A stretch of 64,000 nt of DNA from positions 11,501-75,500 of the forward strand of contig NZ_JAYGHA010000029.1 in the NCBI RefSeq assembly GCF_034931405.1. The letters run 5' to 3'. A program made the position numbers and the translations under genes. Below are positions 41,622-50,639 of the stretch, in pieces. The stretch's first letter is position 1. Every line of letters starts with the position of its first letter. Source of the stretch: RDYJ01 sp034931405. Its GTDB lineage: Bacteria > Cyanobacteriota > Cyanobacteriia > Cyanobacteriales > Nostocaceae. The notes beneath the pieces were generated by a model. It was not told where the DNA came from, ran no database searches, and saw only the letters and a list, made by a program, of their open reading frames with translations.

Positions 41622-42437
41622 ATGAAATCTCAAAACATTTTTTTAACCGCTGGTTTACTACTTGGTTCATTTTTAGCAATGACTACTACTGCTCAAGCTG
41701 CAAGTTTTACAACCAACTTTACCCCCAACAATCCTGATCCTAAATCAGATATTTTGTTACAGTCAATTACACAGAACGGCAAGACAATCAGTAACTTTTC
41801 CTTCCTTAAAAGTGCTGATATAATTTACAACTCACCTAAGTCTATTGGCATTAATAACACTGGCGCTGCTAGTACAGATAAGGGCGATAAGGCATCTAAG
41901 CCTAGTTACGGTGTTGGACCTAAAGAAGATCCCACAGGTGCTGACATTGCTGCATACTTGGGTAACAATAACTTAAACAATATTATTGATACTGAAGACA
42001 CGGGTAGTTTTAACATTAACGTATTCTTCGATAGCCTGATTCAAGCAGATAACTCTGGATTAGATAGCTTGTTTTTCTGGGAACGGGGTAGGAATAGTGA
42101 TTTACAAATTCAAGCCCTAGATACTGCTGGTAATTTAATTGGTAATGCGTTAACATTATTACGCAGTCAACAAGGAAATGCTGGCTTCAGGATTGATACT
42201 ACAGAAATTAGTGGTTCTCAAGCGGTAGGTACTTGGGGTGTGAATTTGAACCAGTTGGGAGTGACTGGCTTAAGAGGTCTGAAATTAACATCTCATGCTA
42301 GTTTCAATGGACCTGATTTCAAAGTTGTCGCTAGAAAAACTCCAGAACCTGGTGTCATCATTGGTTTAGGTACAGTAGCAACTCTTGCTTTCTTACGTCG
42401 TCGTGTGAATAAAGCTGTTTTAAATTCTGCTAATTAA
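41622..42437 (+). CDS. Exosortase-dependent surface protein (XDP2-type, PEP-CTERM)
   Basis: Secreted protein of 271 residues. The signal peptide (MKSQNIFLTAGLLLGSFLAM then TTTAQAA) is cut near residue 27. The middle resembles the XDP2 family (FLKSADIIYNSPKSIGINNT, GAASTDKGDKASKPSYGVGP), with a beta-rich tail. The C-terminus TPEPGVIIGLGTVATLAFLR then RR is a PEP-CTERM sorting signal: PEP motif, hydrophobic helix, Arg cluster. An exosortase would cleave near it and release the protein to the envelope. No exosortase gene is in the window. A hairpin with a T tract follows. Confidence 0.85.
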   Translation: MKSQNIFLTAGLLLGSFLAMTTTAQAASFTTNFTPNNPDPKSDILLQSITQNGKTISNFSFLKSADIIYNSPKSIGINNTGAASTDKGDKASKPSYGVGPKEDPTGADIAAYLGNNNLNNIIDTEDTGSFNINVFFDSLIQADNSGLDSLFFWERGRNSDLQIQALDTAGNLIGNALTLLRSQQGNAGFRIDTTEISGSQAVGTWGVNLNQLGVTGLRGLKLTSHASFNGPDFKVVARKTPEPGVIIGLGTVATLAFLRRRVNKAVLNSAN

Positions 42438-42497
42438 TATTGACGAGACGTAAGTCAATTATTTAGCTGGTAACATTTTATCAGTAAAAATCTCTCA

Positions 42498-42526
42498 AGC
42501 TCCCTTTTTTACGGGGGCTACTTTTT
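42498..42526 (+). terminator. Rho-independent terminator of the exosortase-substrate gene
   Basis: agctccc-tttttacg-gggggct followed by actttttgt, about 60 bp after the stop. Short but clear GC stem and T tract. Confidence 0.65.
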
Positions 42527-42589
42527 GTATCAACCTGTCACCCACTAGAGATTGTGTAGCGATGGAGAGGATCTGTCTAAAATAGAGTT

Positions 42590-45550
42590 GTGTTCCCAAC
42601 TTTGGTTAATCAGGTGATTTCTAATTCTCCACCCGCAACAATTCCCACCATCATCCTTGTAGATGGACACTCTTTAGCTTTTCGTTCCTACTTCGCTTTT
42701 GCTAAAGGTAGAGATGGCGGACTTCGTACAAAAACAGGTATTCCTACCAGTGTTTGTTTTGGCTTTATTAAATGTTTATTAGAGGTAATGAAAAGCGAAC
42801 AACCACAAGCGATGGCTGTAGCATTTGATTTAGGTTTACCTACTTTTCGCCATGAAGCGGATGATACTTATAAAGCAGGACGTGTAGAAACACCAGAAGA
42901 TTTTATTCCCGATTTAGAAAACCTGAATCAATTATTGAGAGGTTTAAATTTACCGATTTTTACAGCACCTGGTTATGAAGCGGATGATGTTTTAGGAACT
43001 TTAGCACAACAAGCGTCTGCGGCTGGTTATCGCGTAAAAATTCTATCAGGAGATAGAGATTTATTCCAACTAATTGATGAAAGAAAAGGAATTACAGTTT
43101 TAAATTTTAGTCCTGAAGCTTTAAAACGTTCTGCAAATAGTATCACCGAATTTTACCCAGAACAAGTTAAGGAAAGATTAGGCGTATTACCTACACAAAT
43201 TGTAGATTTTAAAGCTCTTTGTGGTGATAAATCAGATAATATTCCTGGAGTTAGAGGAATTGGTGAAAAGACCGCAGTACAACTGCTAAATACTTATAAT
43301 TCTCTGGATGGGATTTATGCAAAATTAGATGAAATTAAAGGCGCAACTCAGAAAAAATTAATTGAGGGTAAAGAAGATGCAATCCATTCTCAATATTTAG
43401 CGCAGATAGTTGTCGATGTACCTATAGAAGTTAATTTAGAAGATTGTCAATTAACAGGTTTTGACACTAACAATTTAATCCCGATTTTAGAGAAATTAGA
43501 ATTTAAAAAGTTTTTAGAACAAATCAACCAACTGCAAGAGAAATTTGGGGGAAAAGTTCCAGAAACCAAAGTAGAGAAAGTCACTAACATTGAAGATGAT
43601 GATGATTTATGGTTTTTTAGTGCTGAAGATACAGCTAAGGCTGAAAAATTACCTGATTCATCAATTCAAATACGCATTATTGATACATCAGAAAAATTAC
43701 AAGAATTAGTTAGCATTCTCCAAAAATGTACTAACCCAGAAAAACCCGTTGCTTGGGATACAGAAACCACAGCTTTAGAACCTAGAGATGCAGCTTTAGT
43801 TGGAATTGGTTGCTGTTGGGGAATAGAACCTGATGACGCTGCTTATATTCCTCTAAATCATAAAAATGGCAATAACTTAAATCAAGAGTTGGTTTTAACA
43901 GCACTGCGGCCAATTTTAGAAAGTGTAGATTATCCAAAAACTTTCCAGAATGCTAAATTTGACAGATTAATTTTCAAATGTCAGGGAATTAATTTGGCTG
44001 GAGTGGTATTTGATACGATGTTAGCAAGTTATTTAATTAATCCAGATACTACCCACAATTTAAGTGATTTATCTTTAAGACATTTAGGATTACAGCTAAC
44101 TGAATATAATGATATTGTTGCCAAAACTGGTAAAAAAGAACCACAAAAAACTATTGCTGACATTGGAATTAATACAGTAGCATATTATTGTGGTACTCAA
44201 GTTTATGCCACATTTCAATTAGTTAAAAAATTACGTGCTGAATTAGAAAAAACACCAGATTTAGCTAAATTATTAGTGGAAGTAGAACAACCACTAGAAG
44301 CAGTGTTAGCGGAAATGGAATATACAGGAGTGAGAATTAATTCCGGTTATCTGCAAGAATTATCTCAGCAGTTAGAATCTGAATTAGCGAAATTAGAAAT
44401 ACAAGCAACGGAAATTGCCGGAGAAACATTCAATTTAGGTTCTCCCAAACAATTGAGTTATATTTTGTTTGAAAAACTGGGTTTAAGTACCAAACATTCC
44501 CGCAAAATTCAAACTGGGTTTTCTACCGATGCTGCAACTTTAGAAAAACTCCAAGAAATTGATAATACTGGTTTTGTGGATGCAATTATTGAATATCGGA
44601 CTTTATCAAAATTAAAGTCTACCTATGTGGATGCTTTACCAGCGTTGGTACATCCCCAAAGTCAACGCTTACATACTGATTTTAACCAAACAGCAACTTC
44701 TACAGGTAGGTTATCTTCTTCTAATCCTAATTTGCAAAATATTCCCATTCGTACTGCTTTTAGCAGACAAATTAGAAAAGCGTTTTTACCTGAGTCTGGT
44801 TGGTTGATGGTAGCTGCTGACTATTCACAAATTGAGTTAAGAATTTTGGCGCATTTGAGTCAAGAACCTATATTACTAAAAGCATATCAGCAAAATGAAG
44901 ATATTCACACAGTTACAGCAAAATTGGTGTTTGAAAAAGATGAAGTGACATCAGAAGAAAGACGCTTTGCGAAAACGATTAATTTTGGTGTAATTTATGG
45001 AATGGGTTCGCTCAAGTTTGCGCGTTCAACGGGTGTAGATAAAGCTAATGCGAATGAATTTATTAAGCGATTTAATGAACGATATCCCCTAGTGTTTAAA
45101 TATTTGGAGACTGTGAAAAAACAAGCTATTTCTCAAGGTTATGTAGAAACAATTTTGGGAAGAAGACGTTATTTTGATTTCACAAATAAAAGCTTACAAG
45201 AATTAAGAGGAAAAAACTTAGAAGATATTAATTTGAGTAAATTAAAGAATTTAGGTCAGTATGATGCAGGGTTACTGCGTTCTGCTGCAAATGCACCAAT
45301 TCAAGGTTCGAGTGCGGATATTATTAAAATTGCGATGGTGCAATTACATGAGGTTTTAAAGAATTCTCAAAAAAATTATCAAGCGCGGTTGTTGTTACAA
45401 GTACATGATGAATTAGTGTTTGAAATTCCTCATCAAGAATGGTCAGAATTGCAAATACAAATCAAGTCAGTGATGGAAAATGCTGTGAGCTTAAGTGTTC
45501 CTTTAGTTGTAGATGTGCGTGCGGGTGATAATTGGATGGAGACGAAATAA
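42590..45550 (+). CDS. polA: DNA polymerase I
   Basis: Repair and Okazaki-fragment polymerase of 986 residues. 5'-3' exonuclease domain about 20-310: IILVDGHSLAFRSYFAF, GYEADDVLGTLAQQA, SGDRDLFQL, GDKSDNIPGVRGIGEKTA. 3'-5' exonuclease-like domain about 380-560: motif I WDTETTALEP is intact, but the motif III position YxxxD reads YYCGTQVYATFQL, so the usual Asp is Gln at about residue 537. Polymerase about 600-986: motif A DYSQIELRILAHLS, motif B RRFAKTINFGVIYG, motif C LLQVHDELVFE. GTG start at 42590; another GTG at 42614 is possible. Monocistronic or with the hydrolase 15 bp downstream. Confidence 0.95.
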   Translation: MFPTLVNQVISNSPPATIPTIILVDGHSLAFRSYFAFAKGRDGGLRTKTGIPTSVCFGFIKCLLEVMKSEQPQAMAVAFDLGLPTFRHEADDTYKAGRVETPEDFIPDLENLNQLLRGLNLPIFTAPGYEADDVLGTLAQQASAAGYRVKILSGDRDLFQLIDERKGITVLNFSPEALKRSANSITEFYPEQVKERLGVLPTQIVDFKALCGDKSDNIPGVRGIGEKTAVQLLNTYNSLDGIYAKLDEIKGATQKKLIEGKEDAIHSQYLAQIVVDVPIEVNLEDCQLTGFDTNNLIPILEKLEFKKFLEQINQLQEKFGGKVPETKVEKVTNIEDDDDLWFFSAEDTAKAEKLPDSSIQIRIIDTSEKLQELVSILQKCTNPEKPVAWDTETTALEPRDAALVGIGCCWGIEPDDAAYIPLNHKNGNNLNQELVLTALRPILESVDYPKTFQNAKFDRLIFKCQGINLAGVVFDTMLASYLINPDTTHNLSDLSLRHLGLQLTEYNDIVAKTGKKEPQKTIADIGINTVAYYCGTQVYATFQLVKKLRAELEKTPDLAKLLVEVEQPLEAVLAEMEYTGVRINSGYLQELSQQLESELAKLEIQATEIAGETFNLGSPKQLSYILFEKLGLSTKHSRKIQTGFSTDAATLEKLQEIDNTGFVDAIIEYRTLSKLKSTYVDALPALVHPQSQRLHTDFNQTATSTGRLSSSNPNLQNIPIRTAFSRQIRKAFLPESGWLMVAADYSQIELRILAHLSQEPILLKAYQQNEDIHTVTAKLVFEKDEVTSEERRFAKTINFGVIYGMGSLKFARSTGVDKANANEFIKRFNERYPLVFKYLETVKKQAISQGYVETILGRRRYFDFTNKSLQELRGKNLEDINLSKLKNLGQYDAGLLRSAANAPIQGSSADIIKIAMVQLHEVLKNSQKNYQARLLLQVHDELVFEIPHQEWSELQIQIKSVMENAVSLSVPLVVDVRAGDNWMETK

Positions 45551-45565
45551 GACAATGTTGATATT

Positions 45566-46528
45566 ATGACTATTTATGGTGCTGATCCGATTAATTTTGA
45601 GGGTGTAAATGGCGATCGCTATTGGTTTCATGAACCATTTTCTTACACTGATGTAGGTGATATTGATGAAAGATTAAGCGGTTTTCCCGTGGCTGTGTTT
45701 CTTCCCAGTCATCGACCTGTACAAGATACACCTCTAGTAATCGGTTTACAAGGAATGTGTGCGCCCTATCGCTGGAATAATTTTATTATCCCCACGCTGA
45801 CACAGATGGGTATTGCTGTCGCTCTATTTGATACGCCCTTTGCAGGTGAACGCAGTTTGGTAAGAACATTTACAGCAATGGTAGAAAATGAAATTAAGCC
45901 TTTAGTTGATCGGGGTATTTCATTTGATACGGAACTATTATCAAAAATATTTCAGCAGACTGCGGTAGATATTACCAAAATTCATCAATTTTGCCAGGAA
46001 AAATACGGTATTAGTAATCGTTTAGGCTTGTTTGGTGTGAGTATGGGGGTTTTATTTAGTTCATACACTTTTACTGCTCATGGAATTGGCGAACGATTAT
46101 TAGGTACAATTGGTCATGCTGATCTTTCAACTTTTGCTAATAGTTGGGGACGAGGGATTTTACCAGATTTAGCAGCTTCACCTCTGGGAACTTTAGCAGA
46201 AATTATGTTAGGAAAAATGCAACCACAATTAAAACCTGTGATACAAATGCTGAAATTAGCGAACAATTTAAAATATCCTGATAACTATGCTCAAATTTGC
46301 AACCCGATGACCTATATTGAGCAAGTACAGTTACCGCGAAGAGTGAGATTTTTAGTAGGTGCTAATGACCCGATTGTCAAAGTTAAAAATGCTCAAGCTT
46401 GCGCTCAATGTTTCCCTGATGGTGATTGTTATGTAGTTCCCGGATTAGGACATGGAAGCAGAAAATTTGGTCCGTCATTTGTTGATCATGTACGTTATTT
46501 TTTGAGTACGCAGTTAGGTGATTGGTAA
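45566..46528 (+). CDS. Alpha/beta hydrolase family protein
   Basis: Alpha/beta hydrolase of 320 residues, 15 bp downstream of polA. Elements: LVIGLQGMCAPYRWNNFIIP (oxyanion loop region), IGVALFDTPFAGERSLVRTF, GLFGVSMGVLFSSYTF (nucleophile elbow GVSMG near residue 158), VRFLVGANDPIVKVKNAQAC (Asp) and VVPGLGHGSRKFGPSFVDHV (His near 303). The catalytic triad Ser, Asp and His is therefore complete. The family of GVSMG-type hydrolases is conserved in cyanobacteria. The substrate is not known. Confidence 0.8.
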   Translation: MTIYGADPINFEGVNGDRYWFHEPFSYTDVGDIDERLSGFPVAVFLPSHRPVQDTPLVIGLQGMCAPYRWNNFIIPTLTQMGIAVALFDTPFAGERSLVRTFTAMVENEIKPLVDRGISFDTELLSKIFQQTAVDITKIHQFCQEKYGISNRLGLFGVSMGVLFSSYTFTAHGIGERLLGTIGHADLSTFANSWGRGILPDLAASPLGTLAEIMLGKMQPQLKPVIQMLKLANNLKYPDNYAQICNPMTYIEQVQLPRRVRFLVGANDPIVKVKNAQACAQCFPDGDCYVVPGLGHGSRKFGPSFVDHVRYFLSTQLGDW

Positions 46529-46566
46529 GATAAAACTTTTATTTGGTGCAAAGAAGGAAAATCAAT

Positions 46567-46701
46567 TTAAGCCGACTCATTTTTTTGAATTGCTGTTTGA
46601 ATTTCTTCAGGATGTGCATTTGCATAAGCCCAAGTATTGACTAAATCAGCAGCAGTTAAATGAGGATAATCATCTAAAAAAGGAAAATAAGAGTTTTTAC
46701 T
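46567..46701 (-). pseudogene. C-terminal remnant of a DUF433 antitoxin
   Basis: Without a start codon the minus strand encodes SYFPFLDDYPHLTAADLVNT then WAYANAHPEEIQTAIQKNES and a stop at 46567. Compare the intact DUF433 protein at 21331-21555 (ILNDFPYLTQEDILACLSYA). The residues D-(Y/F)-P-x-L-T-x-x-D-(L/I) are diagnostic. The N-terminal half has been lost and its place is taken by the gene at 46702-46920. Confidence 0.65.
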
Positions 46702-46920
46702 TCACAGGTTTTCTGGATCTAATTCTAAAGTTTTACCTGCTTGATCTTCTGCTAATGCTGCTGTTGCAAGTTGAGCAAGTACATCATGAGATTTTGCAAA
46801 TGTTTGATCCCATTGGCTTTCGTCTTCTATTTCTTCGAGGATGAGTAAGGCAATTCTATCTTGTTCGGTTTCAGGAAGTTGTTTTATTTGTGCGATCGCT
46901 TTTTCTAGTAATTGAGTCAT
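46702..46920 (-). CDS. Antitoxin-like small protein (paralog of the 47435 gene)
   Basis: Acidic protein of 72 residues: MTQLLEKAIAQIKQLPETEQ, then ALLILEEIEDESQWDQTFAK and LATAALAEDQAGKTLELDPE. Its first 20 residues are nearly identical to the protein at 47435-47668, which is a MazF-type antitoxin. The second half differs. No toxin gene lies directly downstream, only a DUF433 remnant. It is probably an orphan antitoxin of a lost module. Confidence 0.7.
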   Translation of the reverse strand: MTQLLEKAIAQIKQLPETEQDRIALLILEEIEDESQWDQTFAKSHDVLAQLATAALAEDQAGKTLELDPENL

Positions 46921-47026
46921 AGCTGTTAAGCTGTTGTGATTAGGTGATGTTTATTATTGTACTTTAGTTAAAGGTTGTTGGGTGTTGTATATATAGTATC
47001 GAAATTTGCATACAAAAGGGAGAAAA

Positions 47027-47050
47027 CTCGGTTCAATTCCGAGGCAGTCC
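47027..47050 (+). other. tRNA T-arm-like fragment
   Basis: ctcgg-ttcaatt-ccgag is a perfect 5-bp T-stem with a T-loop consensus, followed by gcagtcca that could be an acceptor 3' strand. No matching 5' acceptor strand (ggactgc) is found upstream within tRNA distance, so it is not a functional tRNA gene. It may be the 3' end of a tRNA duplicated by an integrating element, or chance. Confidence 0.3.
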
Positions 47051-47099
47051 ATTTACATTTTGCGTATTTGCTTGGGAAAAACCCTAAACTCTCATTTTA

Positions 47100-47438
47100 T
47101 TACCCATCCAACTCAGCCAAAGATATTTTCACACAATTACAAACACCCAGCCAATCACGCTCTGACAAATGACCAATTAAAATCAAATTGGCTGAAGGTG
47201 GAAGAGTAACAATATAACTGCGAAAAATAGAAGCAACCCGCAAACCTGCATCTGACCAATCTTGAAGTATATAATCAGTAACACCTAATGCTTTTGTTTG
47301 AGTGGTGATTAATCCAATGATGACATCAGGACGGTTTGCATGATAAATTGCAGATGACAAAACTACAGCCGGACGGCGTTTAATACCTGTAACACCAGGA
47401 AAATCAACCGTTACCACATCACCAGAATTAAATATCAC
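47100..47438 (-). CDS. PemK/MazF family mRNA interferase toxin
   Basis: Predicted MazF-type toxin of 112 residues. MIFNSGDVVTVDFPGVTGIK followed by RRPAVVLSSAIYH is the N-terminal SH3-like core; QTKALGVTDYILQDWSDAGL, then RVASIFRSYIVTLPPSANLI, is the RNA-binding part. It overlaps the antitoxin gene by 4 bp. The toxin would cut mRNA at specific short sequences. Specificity cannot be read here. Confidence 0.88.
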   Translation of the reverse strand: MIFNSGDVVTVDFPGVTGIKRRPAVVLSSAIYHANRPDVIIGLITTQTKALGVTDYILQDWSDAGLRVASIFRSYIVTLPPSANLILIGHLSERDWLGVCNCVKISLAELDG

Positions 47439-47668
47439 TTTGCTATTTCCTCACTTTCTGGAAATATCGAAGCAGCATATTGTAAAGAAAAAGATGTGAG
47501 TTCAAGTTGGTCTTCTTCTGTCCAAGTATCACTTTCATCAATAATAGATAAACTTTCCTCAACTAAATTAGTTTCTAATGCTTTGAGGATGAGTCTAGCA
47601 ATTATATCTTGTTCAGTTTCAGGAAGTTGCTTTATTTGTGCGATCGCTTGTTCAAGTAACTTAGTCAT
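47435..47668 (-). CDS. Predicted antitoxin of the PemK/MazF toxin
   Basis: Acidic protein of about 77 residues from the ATG at 47668 (MTKLLEQAIAQIKQLPETEQ). Upstream ATG at 47680 is possible, but the paralog at 46702-46920 starts at the same point as my choice. The N-terminal helix resembles phd/relB-like antitoxin helices. The Glu/Asp-rich tail (DESDTWTEEDQLELTSFSLQ) should contact the toxin. Two-gene operon with a 4-bp overlap. Confidence 0.75.
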   Translation of the reverse strand: MTKLLEQAIAQIKQLPETEQDIIARLILKALETNLVEESLSIIDESDTWTEEDQLELTSFSLQYAASIFPESEEIAK

Positions 47669-47710
47669 AGCTTTCACCATTAATCATTATCTATTTTACT
47701 GGATATTCAG

Positions 47711-47758
47711 ATCCAGGGAATAAATTCCCTAAAAGCAAAAGTCGGTTAAAACCGACTC
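47711..47758. repeat. Double-palindrome repeat, copy 2 (inverted)
   Basis: Reverse-complement copy of the repeat at 18661-18712: atccagggaataaattccct, aaaagcaaaa, then gtcggttaaaaccgac. REP-like dispersed element between a TA operon and lapA. Confidence 0.8.
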
Positions 47759-47815
47759 ACAAAAAAAACTCTTTTCCTCCTCTCTGCGCCTCTGCGCCTC
47801 TGCGTGAGAAAACTC

Positions 47816-48085
47816 CTAAAAATCCTCATCATCAATGAAAAATTCTGCCTCCTCATCAACCCTAGATTTCGACTCACCCAAACCCCAAAGAGGCTGTAAA
47901 ATTGCCATACCAATCAAACCCACAGCCACCCAAAAAGCCAACATCAAACCAAAGGGAATTTGAATTGATTGAAAAACCAAAAACCGTAAAGAAACAGGCG
48001 TAGCATTCTGCACCGAAATCAGTGCGATCGCCAACACCCAACCAGCTATAACTATAGATATAAATAAATTCACAAAATTTTTCAT
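47816..48085 (-). CDS. LapA/DUF1049 family membrane protein
   Basis: Small protein of 89 residues with two membrane helices: LFISIVIAGWVLAIALISVQ and GLMLAFWVAVGLIGMAILQP. Between them lies VSLRFLVFQSIQIPFG. SVQNATPVSLRFL is the LapA (lipopolysaccharide assembly protein A) signature. The C-terminus is acidic (VDEEAEFFIDDEDF). E. coli LapA helps tune LpxC stability. The role in cyanobacteria is unknown. Confidence 0.8.
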   Translation of the reverse strand: MKNFVNLFISIVIAGWVLAIALISVQNATPVSLRFLVFQSIQIPFGLMLAFWVAVGLIGMAILQPLWGLGESKSRVDEEAEFFIDDEDF

Positions 48086-48104
48086 AATTTTATATATAAA
48101 AATT

Positions 48105-48237
48105 TAGGAGTCAGGAGAATTTAGAATTTAGAATTTAGAATGAAGAATTTAGGAGTCAGGAGGTAGGGGAAGAAAAGATTTTTACCAATGCTCATTCTAC
48201 ATTCTACATTCTACATTCTTCATTCTAAATTCCCCAG
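48105..48237. repeat. Heptameric tandem repeats
   Basis: Units aatttag and, after agtcagg and gaagaat units, cattcta (48195-48220), filling the gap between lapA and the phosphohexomutase. Cyanobacterial short tandem repeats, non-coding. Confidence 0.8.
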
Positions 48238-48241
48238 TCAC

Positions 48242-49669
48242 CTATGCTAACTTAGCAATTTCAGCTTCCATTGTTGCTGCAATTTGACCAAGTTTTTCCG
48301 GTGAGTTAGTTTCCATGTACACCCTCACCAAAGGTTCTGTACCAGAAGGACGCAATAACACCCAACTACCCTCTTCCAAATACAGTTTAATACCATCCTT
48401 CCTTCCCACTTCCTTCACCTTAATTCCAGCTACTTCCGAAGGAGGATTTTTGGTATAGGAATCAATCACAGCATTTTTGTGAGCATCGGTAAGGTGTAAA
48501 TCCAAACGGTTATTATACAAAGGACCATCAGCTTCTGCGATCGCTTCCTGAACCAACACACTTAAAGGCTTACCTTCATAAGCGATCGCCTCAGCTACCA
48601 GCATATCAGCTAGAACCCCATCCTTTTCAGGAATATGGCCAATAATACTCAAACCACCTGATTCCTCACCACCAATCAAAACAGCGGTTTCCCGCATTTT
48701 CTCCCCAATGTATTTAAAACCAACAGCGGTTTCATAAATTTGCAGACCATTTTTAGCCGCAAAATTATCTAACAAATGGGTAGTCGCAACCGTTCTCACA
48801 ATTGCGCCTGTTTTACCCTTGTTTTTGATTAAATGTCTTGCTAAAACTAACAGTACCGTGTTGGGAGTGAGAACATTTCCTAGTTCATCCACAATCCCAA
48901 AGCGATCGCTATCTCCATCCGTTGCTAAACCCAAATCAGCCTTATCAGCTTTAACAGCTGCCACCAAATCCACCAACTGATCCCCCTTGGGTTCTGGCAT
49001 ACCGCCCCCAAAAAGTACATCCCGCCAAGCGTGGAAACTTTCTAACTGAGTTCCGCAATGTTGCAGCACCTCATCTAAATAGCCACGAGATGTAGAATAG
49101 AGAGCATCGTACTTAACCTTTAAATTCGCACTCTTAATTTTTTCCACATCCAGCAAGGTGTAGATAAAATGCAAATAATCGGGCTTCGGATCAAAAGTAG
49201 AAATAGTCCCAGATGGCTTACTTCCTGGTAACTCATCCGATGCCGTTTCTATATTGGCCACAATAGTATCAGTAATTTCAGGAGTGGCAGGACCAGCGTA
49301 GTCTGGGATATATTTAATCCCACAATAAGGTGCAGGATTATGACTAGCAGTAAACATCAAAGCCCCTGCGGAATTCAAATGTCTCGCATTGTAGGCAATT
49401 ACAGGAGTCGGGCAATCCCGATCAGTAATTTTCACATTCCACCCTAAATCAGCTAAAACAGCCGCAGATGTCCGCGCAAATTCATCAGCTAAAAACCTTG
49501 TATCATAAGCGATTAAAACTGGTCTTTCCTTAGTATAGGCAGTTTCCAGATAACTAGCGATCGCCCTTGTTACTTTCCGCACATTAGGAAAAGTAAAATC
49601 ATCGGCAATAATCCCGCGCCAACCATCAGTACCAAATTTTATTTTACCAGAATTGTCAGGGTTACTCAT
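48242..49669 (-). CDS. Phosphoglucomutase/phosphomannomutase family protein
   Basis: Alpha-D-phosphohexomutase of 475 residues interconverting hexose 1- and 6-phosphates in glycogen and sugar-nucleotide metabolism. Signatures in order: KFGTDGWRGIIADDFTFPNV, LMFTASHNPAPYCGIKYI (catalytic phosphoserine Ser in TASHNP), ATDGDSDRFGIVDE (metal-binding loop), VLIGGEESGGLSIIGHIPEK (sugar loop) and LRPSGTEPLVRVYME (phosphate loop). All catalytic elements are present. Which hexose is preferred cannot be judged. ATG at 49669. Divergent from the nuclease gene. Confidence 0.92.
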   Translation of the reverse strand: MSNPDNSGKIKFGTDGWRGIIADDFTFPNVRKVTRAIASYLETAYTKERPVLIAYDTRFLADEFARTSAAVLADLGWNVKITDRDCPTPVIAYNARHLNSAGALMFTASHNPAPYCGIKYIPDYAGPATPEITDTIVANIETASDELPGSKPSGTISTFDPKPDYLHFIYTLLDVEKIKSANLKVKYDALYSTSRGYLDEVLQHCGTQLESFHAWRDVLFGGGMPEPKGDQLVDLVAAVKADKADLGLATDGDSDRFGIVDELGNVLTPNTVLLVLARHLIKNKGKTGAIVRTVATTHLLDNFAAKNGLQIYETAVGFKYIGEKMRETAVLIGGEESGGLSIIGHIPEKDGVLADMLVAEAIAYEGKPLSVLVQEAIAEADGPLYNNRLDLHLTDAHKNAVIDSYTKNPPSEVAGIKVKEVGRKDGIKLYLEEGSWVLLRPSGTEPLVRVYMETNSPEKLGQIAATMEAEIAKLA

Positions 49670-49784
49670 TTTGCTACTCTCTCCCGTGCATCATCATTAC
49701 CATTAGGAAGCATCCCGCAAAGCAACTGTTTAGCCACTGTGCCGCAAGTATCCCCAAGGTAATTTCTCTCACTGTACCTGAGCA

Positions 49785-50639
49785 ATGTCAACCCCCGCTA
49801 GACCCTTTGTAAGTTACCACCTTTGGTCCCTAGTTGCCCCCGCGAGAGGACAAGAACATTGGCATTGTCAAATGAGAAGGGGATTTATTAAAGCTAGGCA
49901 ACACGAACCAGAGGTGAAAGCTTTATTAGCACAAGCCACACCACCTCAACGGATTGGCATTCTCGCCCAAAAAGGTGTATATGAGTTTCATCATCATTTA
50001 CAGTGGTTAACTCAGTCCGATGGGGTGGAAAAAGTAGCCCAGTTGTTAAAATTAAGTAACTTCACTTTTCAAGTCAAGCAACGGGTATTACAGATTTTAC
50101 AAAAATATCAAAAATCGCCTTTACTTTTGGGCAAACGCATTATCCAATTAACTGCCGGTGATGAAGGATTTCCTCAACCTATTGTTATAGAACAGAAAAA
50201 TTATTGTTTTCGTTTATATGCAGCTATGGATTGTGTGTTTATTGAGTCTGATAGCACTTTGCATATTTTAGATTTTAAAACTGGTAAGTCTGCTTTTGAT
50301 AAACGACAAGCTTTAGTTTATTTATTAGCAGCACGTTATCTTTATCCCGGTAAAACGGCTGTAGCTTCTTTTTATAATTTGGAAGTTGGTCAAAAATCTG
50401 AGCTAATTACTATTAATAGTCATGAATTAGCATCTTTAGAATCTGAGTTGGCTAATGTAGCGAATCAACACCAACTTGATTTACAAAAATATGCAGGAAG
50501 AAGCAGTAACTTTAGTCAAATATTTCCGCCTAATCCCGGCAATCATTGCCGATTTTGTCCATTTAATTCAATCTGTGAATTTTCTGAAGTTCAATCTGCA
50601 AAATCACACGCAAAACCAATTACTAAAAATCGTATTTAA
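49785..50639 (+). CDS. PD-(D/E)XK nuclease family protein with Fe-S-type cysteines
   Basis: Cas4/AddB-like nuclease fold of 284 residues. The C-terminal part has LYAAMDCVFIESDSTLHILD and FKTGKSAFDKRQALVYLLAA (D...D-x-K core: ILDFKTGK) then GNHCRFCPFNSICEFSEV, where three Cys and a fourth earlier candidate could hold an iron-sulfur cluster as in Cas4. The N-terminal half is helical (GQEHWHCQMRRGFIKARQHE). No cas gene is close in this window, so it is more likely a general DNA repair-type nuclease conserved in cyanobacteria. It converges tail to tail with the next gene (stop codons adjacent). Confidence 0.82.
   Translation: MSTPARPFVSYHLWSLVAPARGQEHWHCQMRRGFIKARQHEPEVKALLAQATPPQRIGILAQKGVYEFHHHLQWLTQSDGVEKVAQLLKLSNFTFQVKQRVLQILQKYQKSPLLLGKRIIQLTAGDEGFPQPIVIEQKNYCFRLYAAMDCVFIESDSTLHILDFKTGKSAFDKRQALVYLLAARYLYPGKTAVASFYNLEVGQKSELITINSHELASLESELANVANQHQLDLQKYAGRSSNFSQIFPPNPGNHCRFCPFNSICEFSEVQSAKSHAKPITKNRI

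Noticed and set aside
49785..50639. Call as Cas4 of the CRISPR locus
   Set aside because: The fold and cysteines are similar, but it is 11 kb from the array, without other cas genes, and convergent with a core gene.
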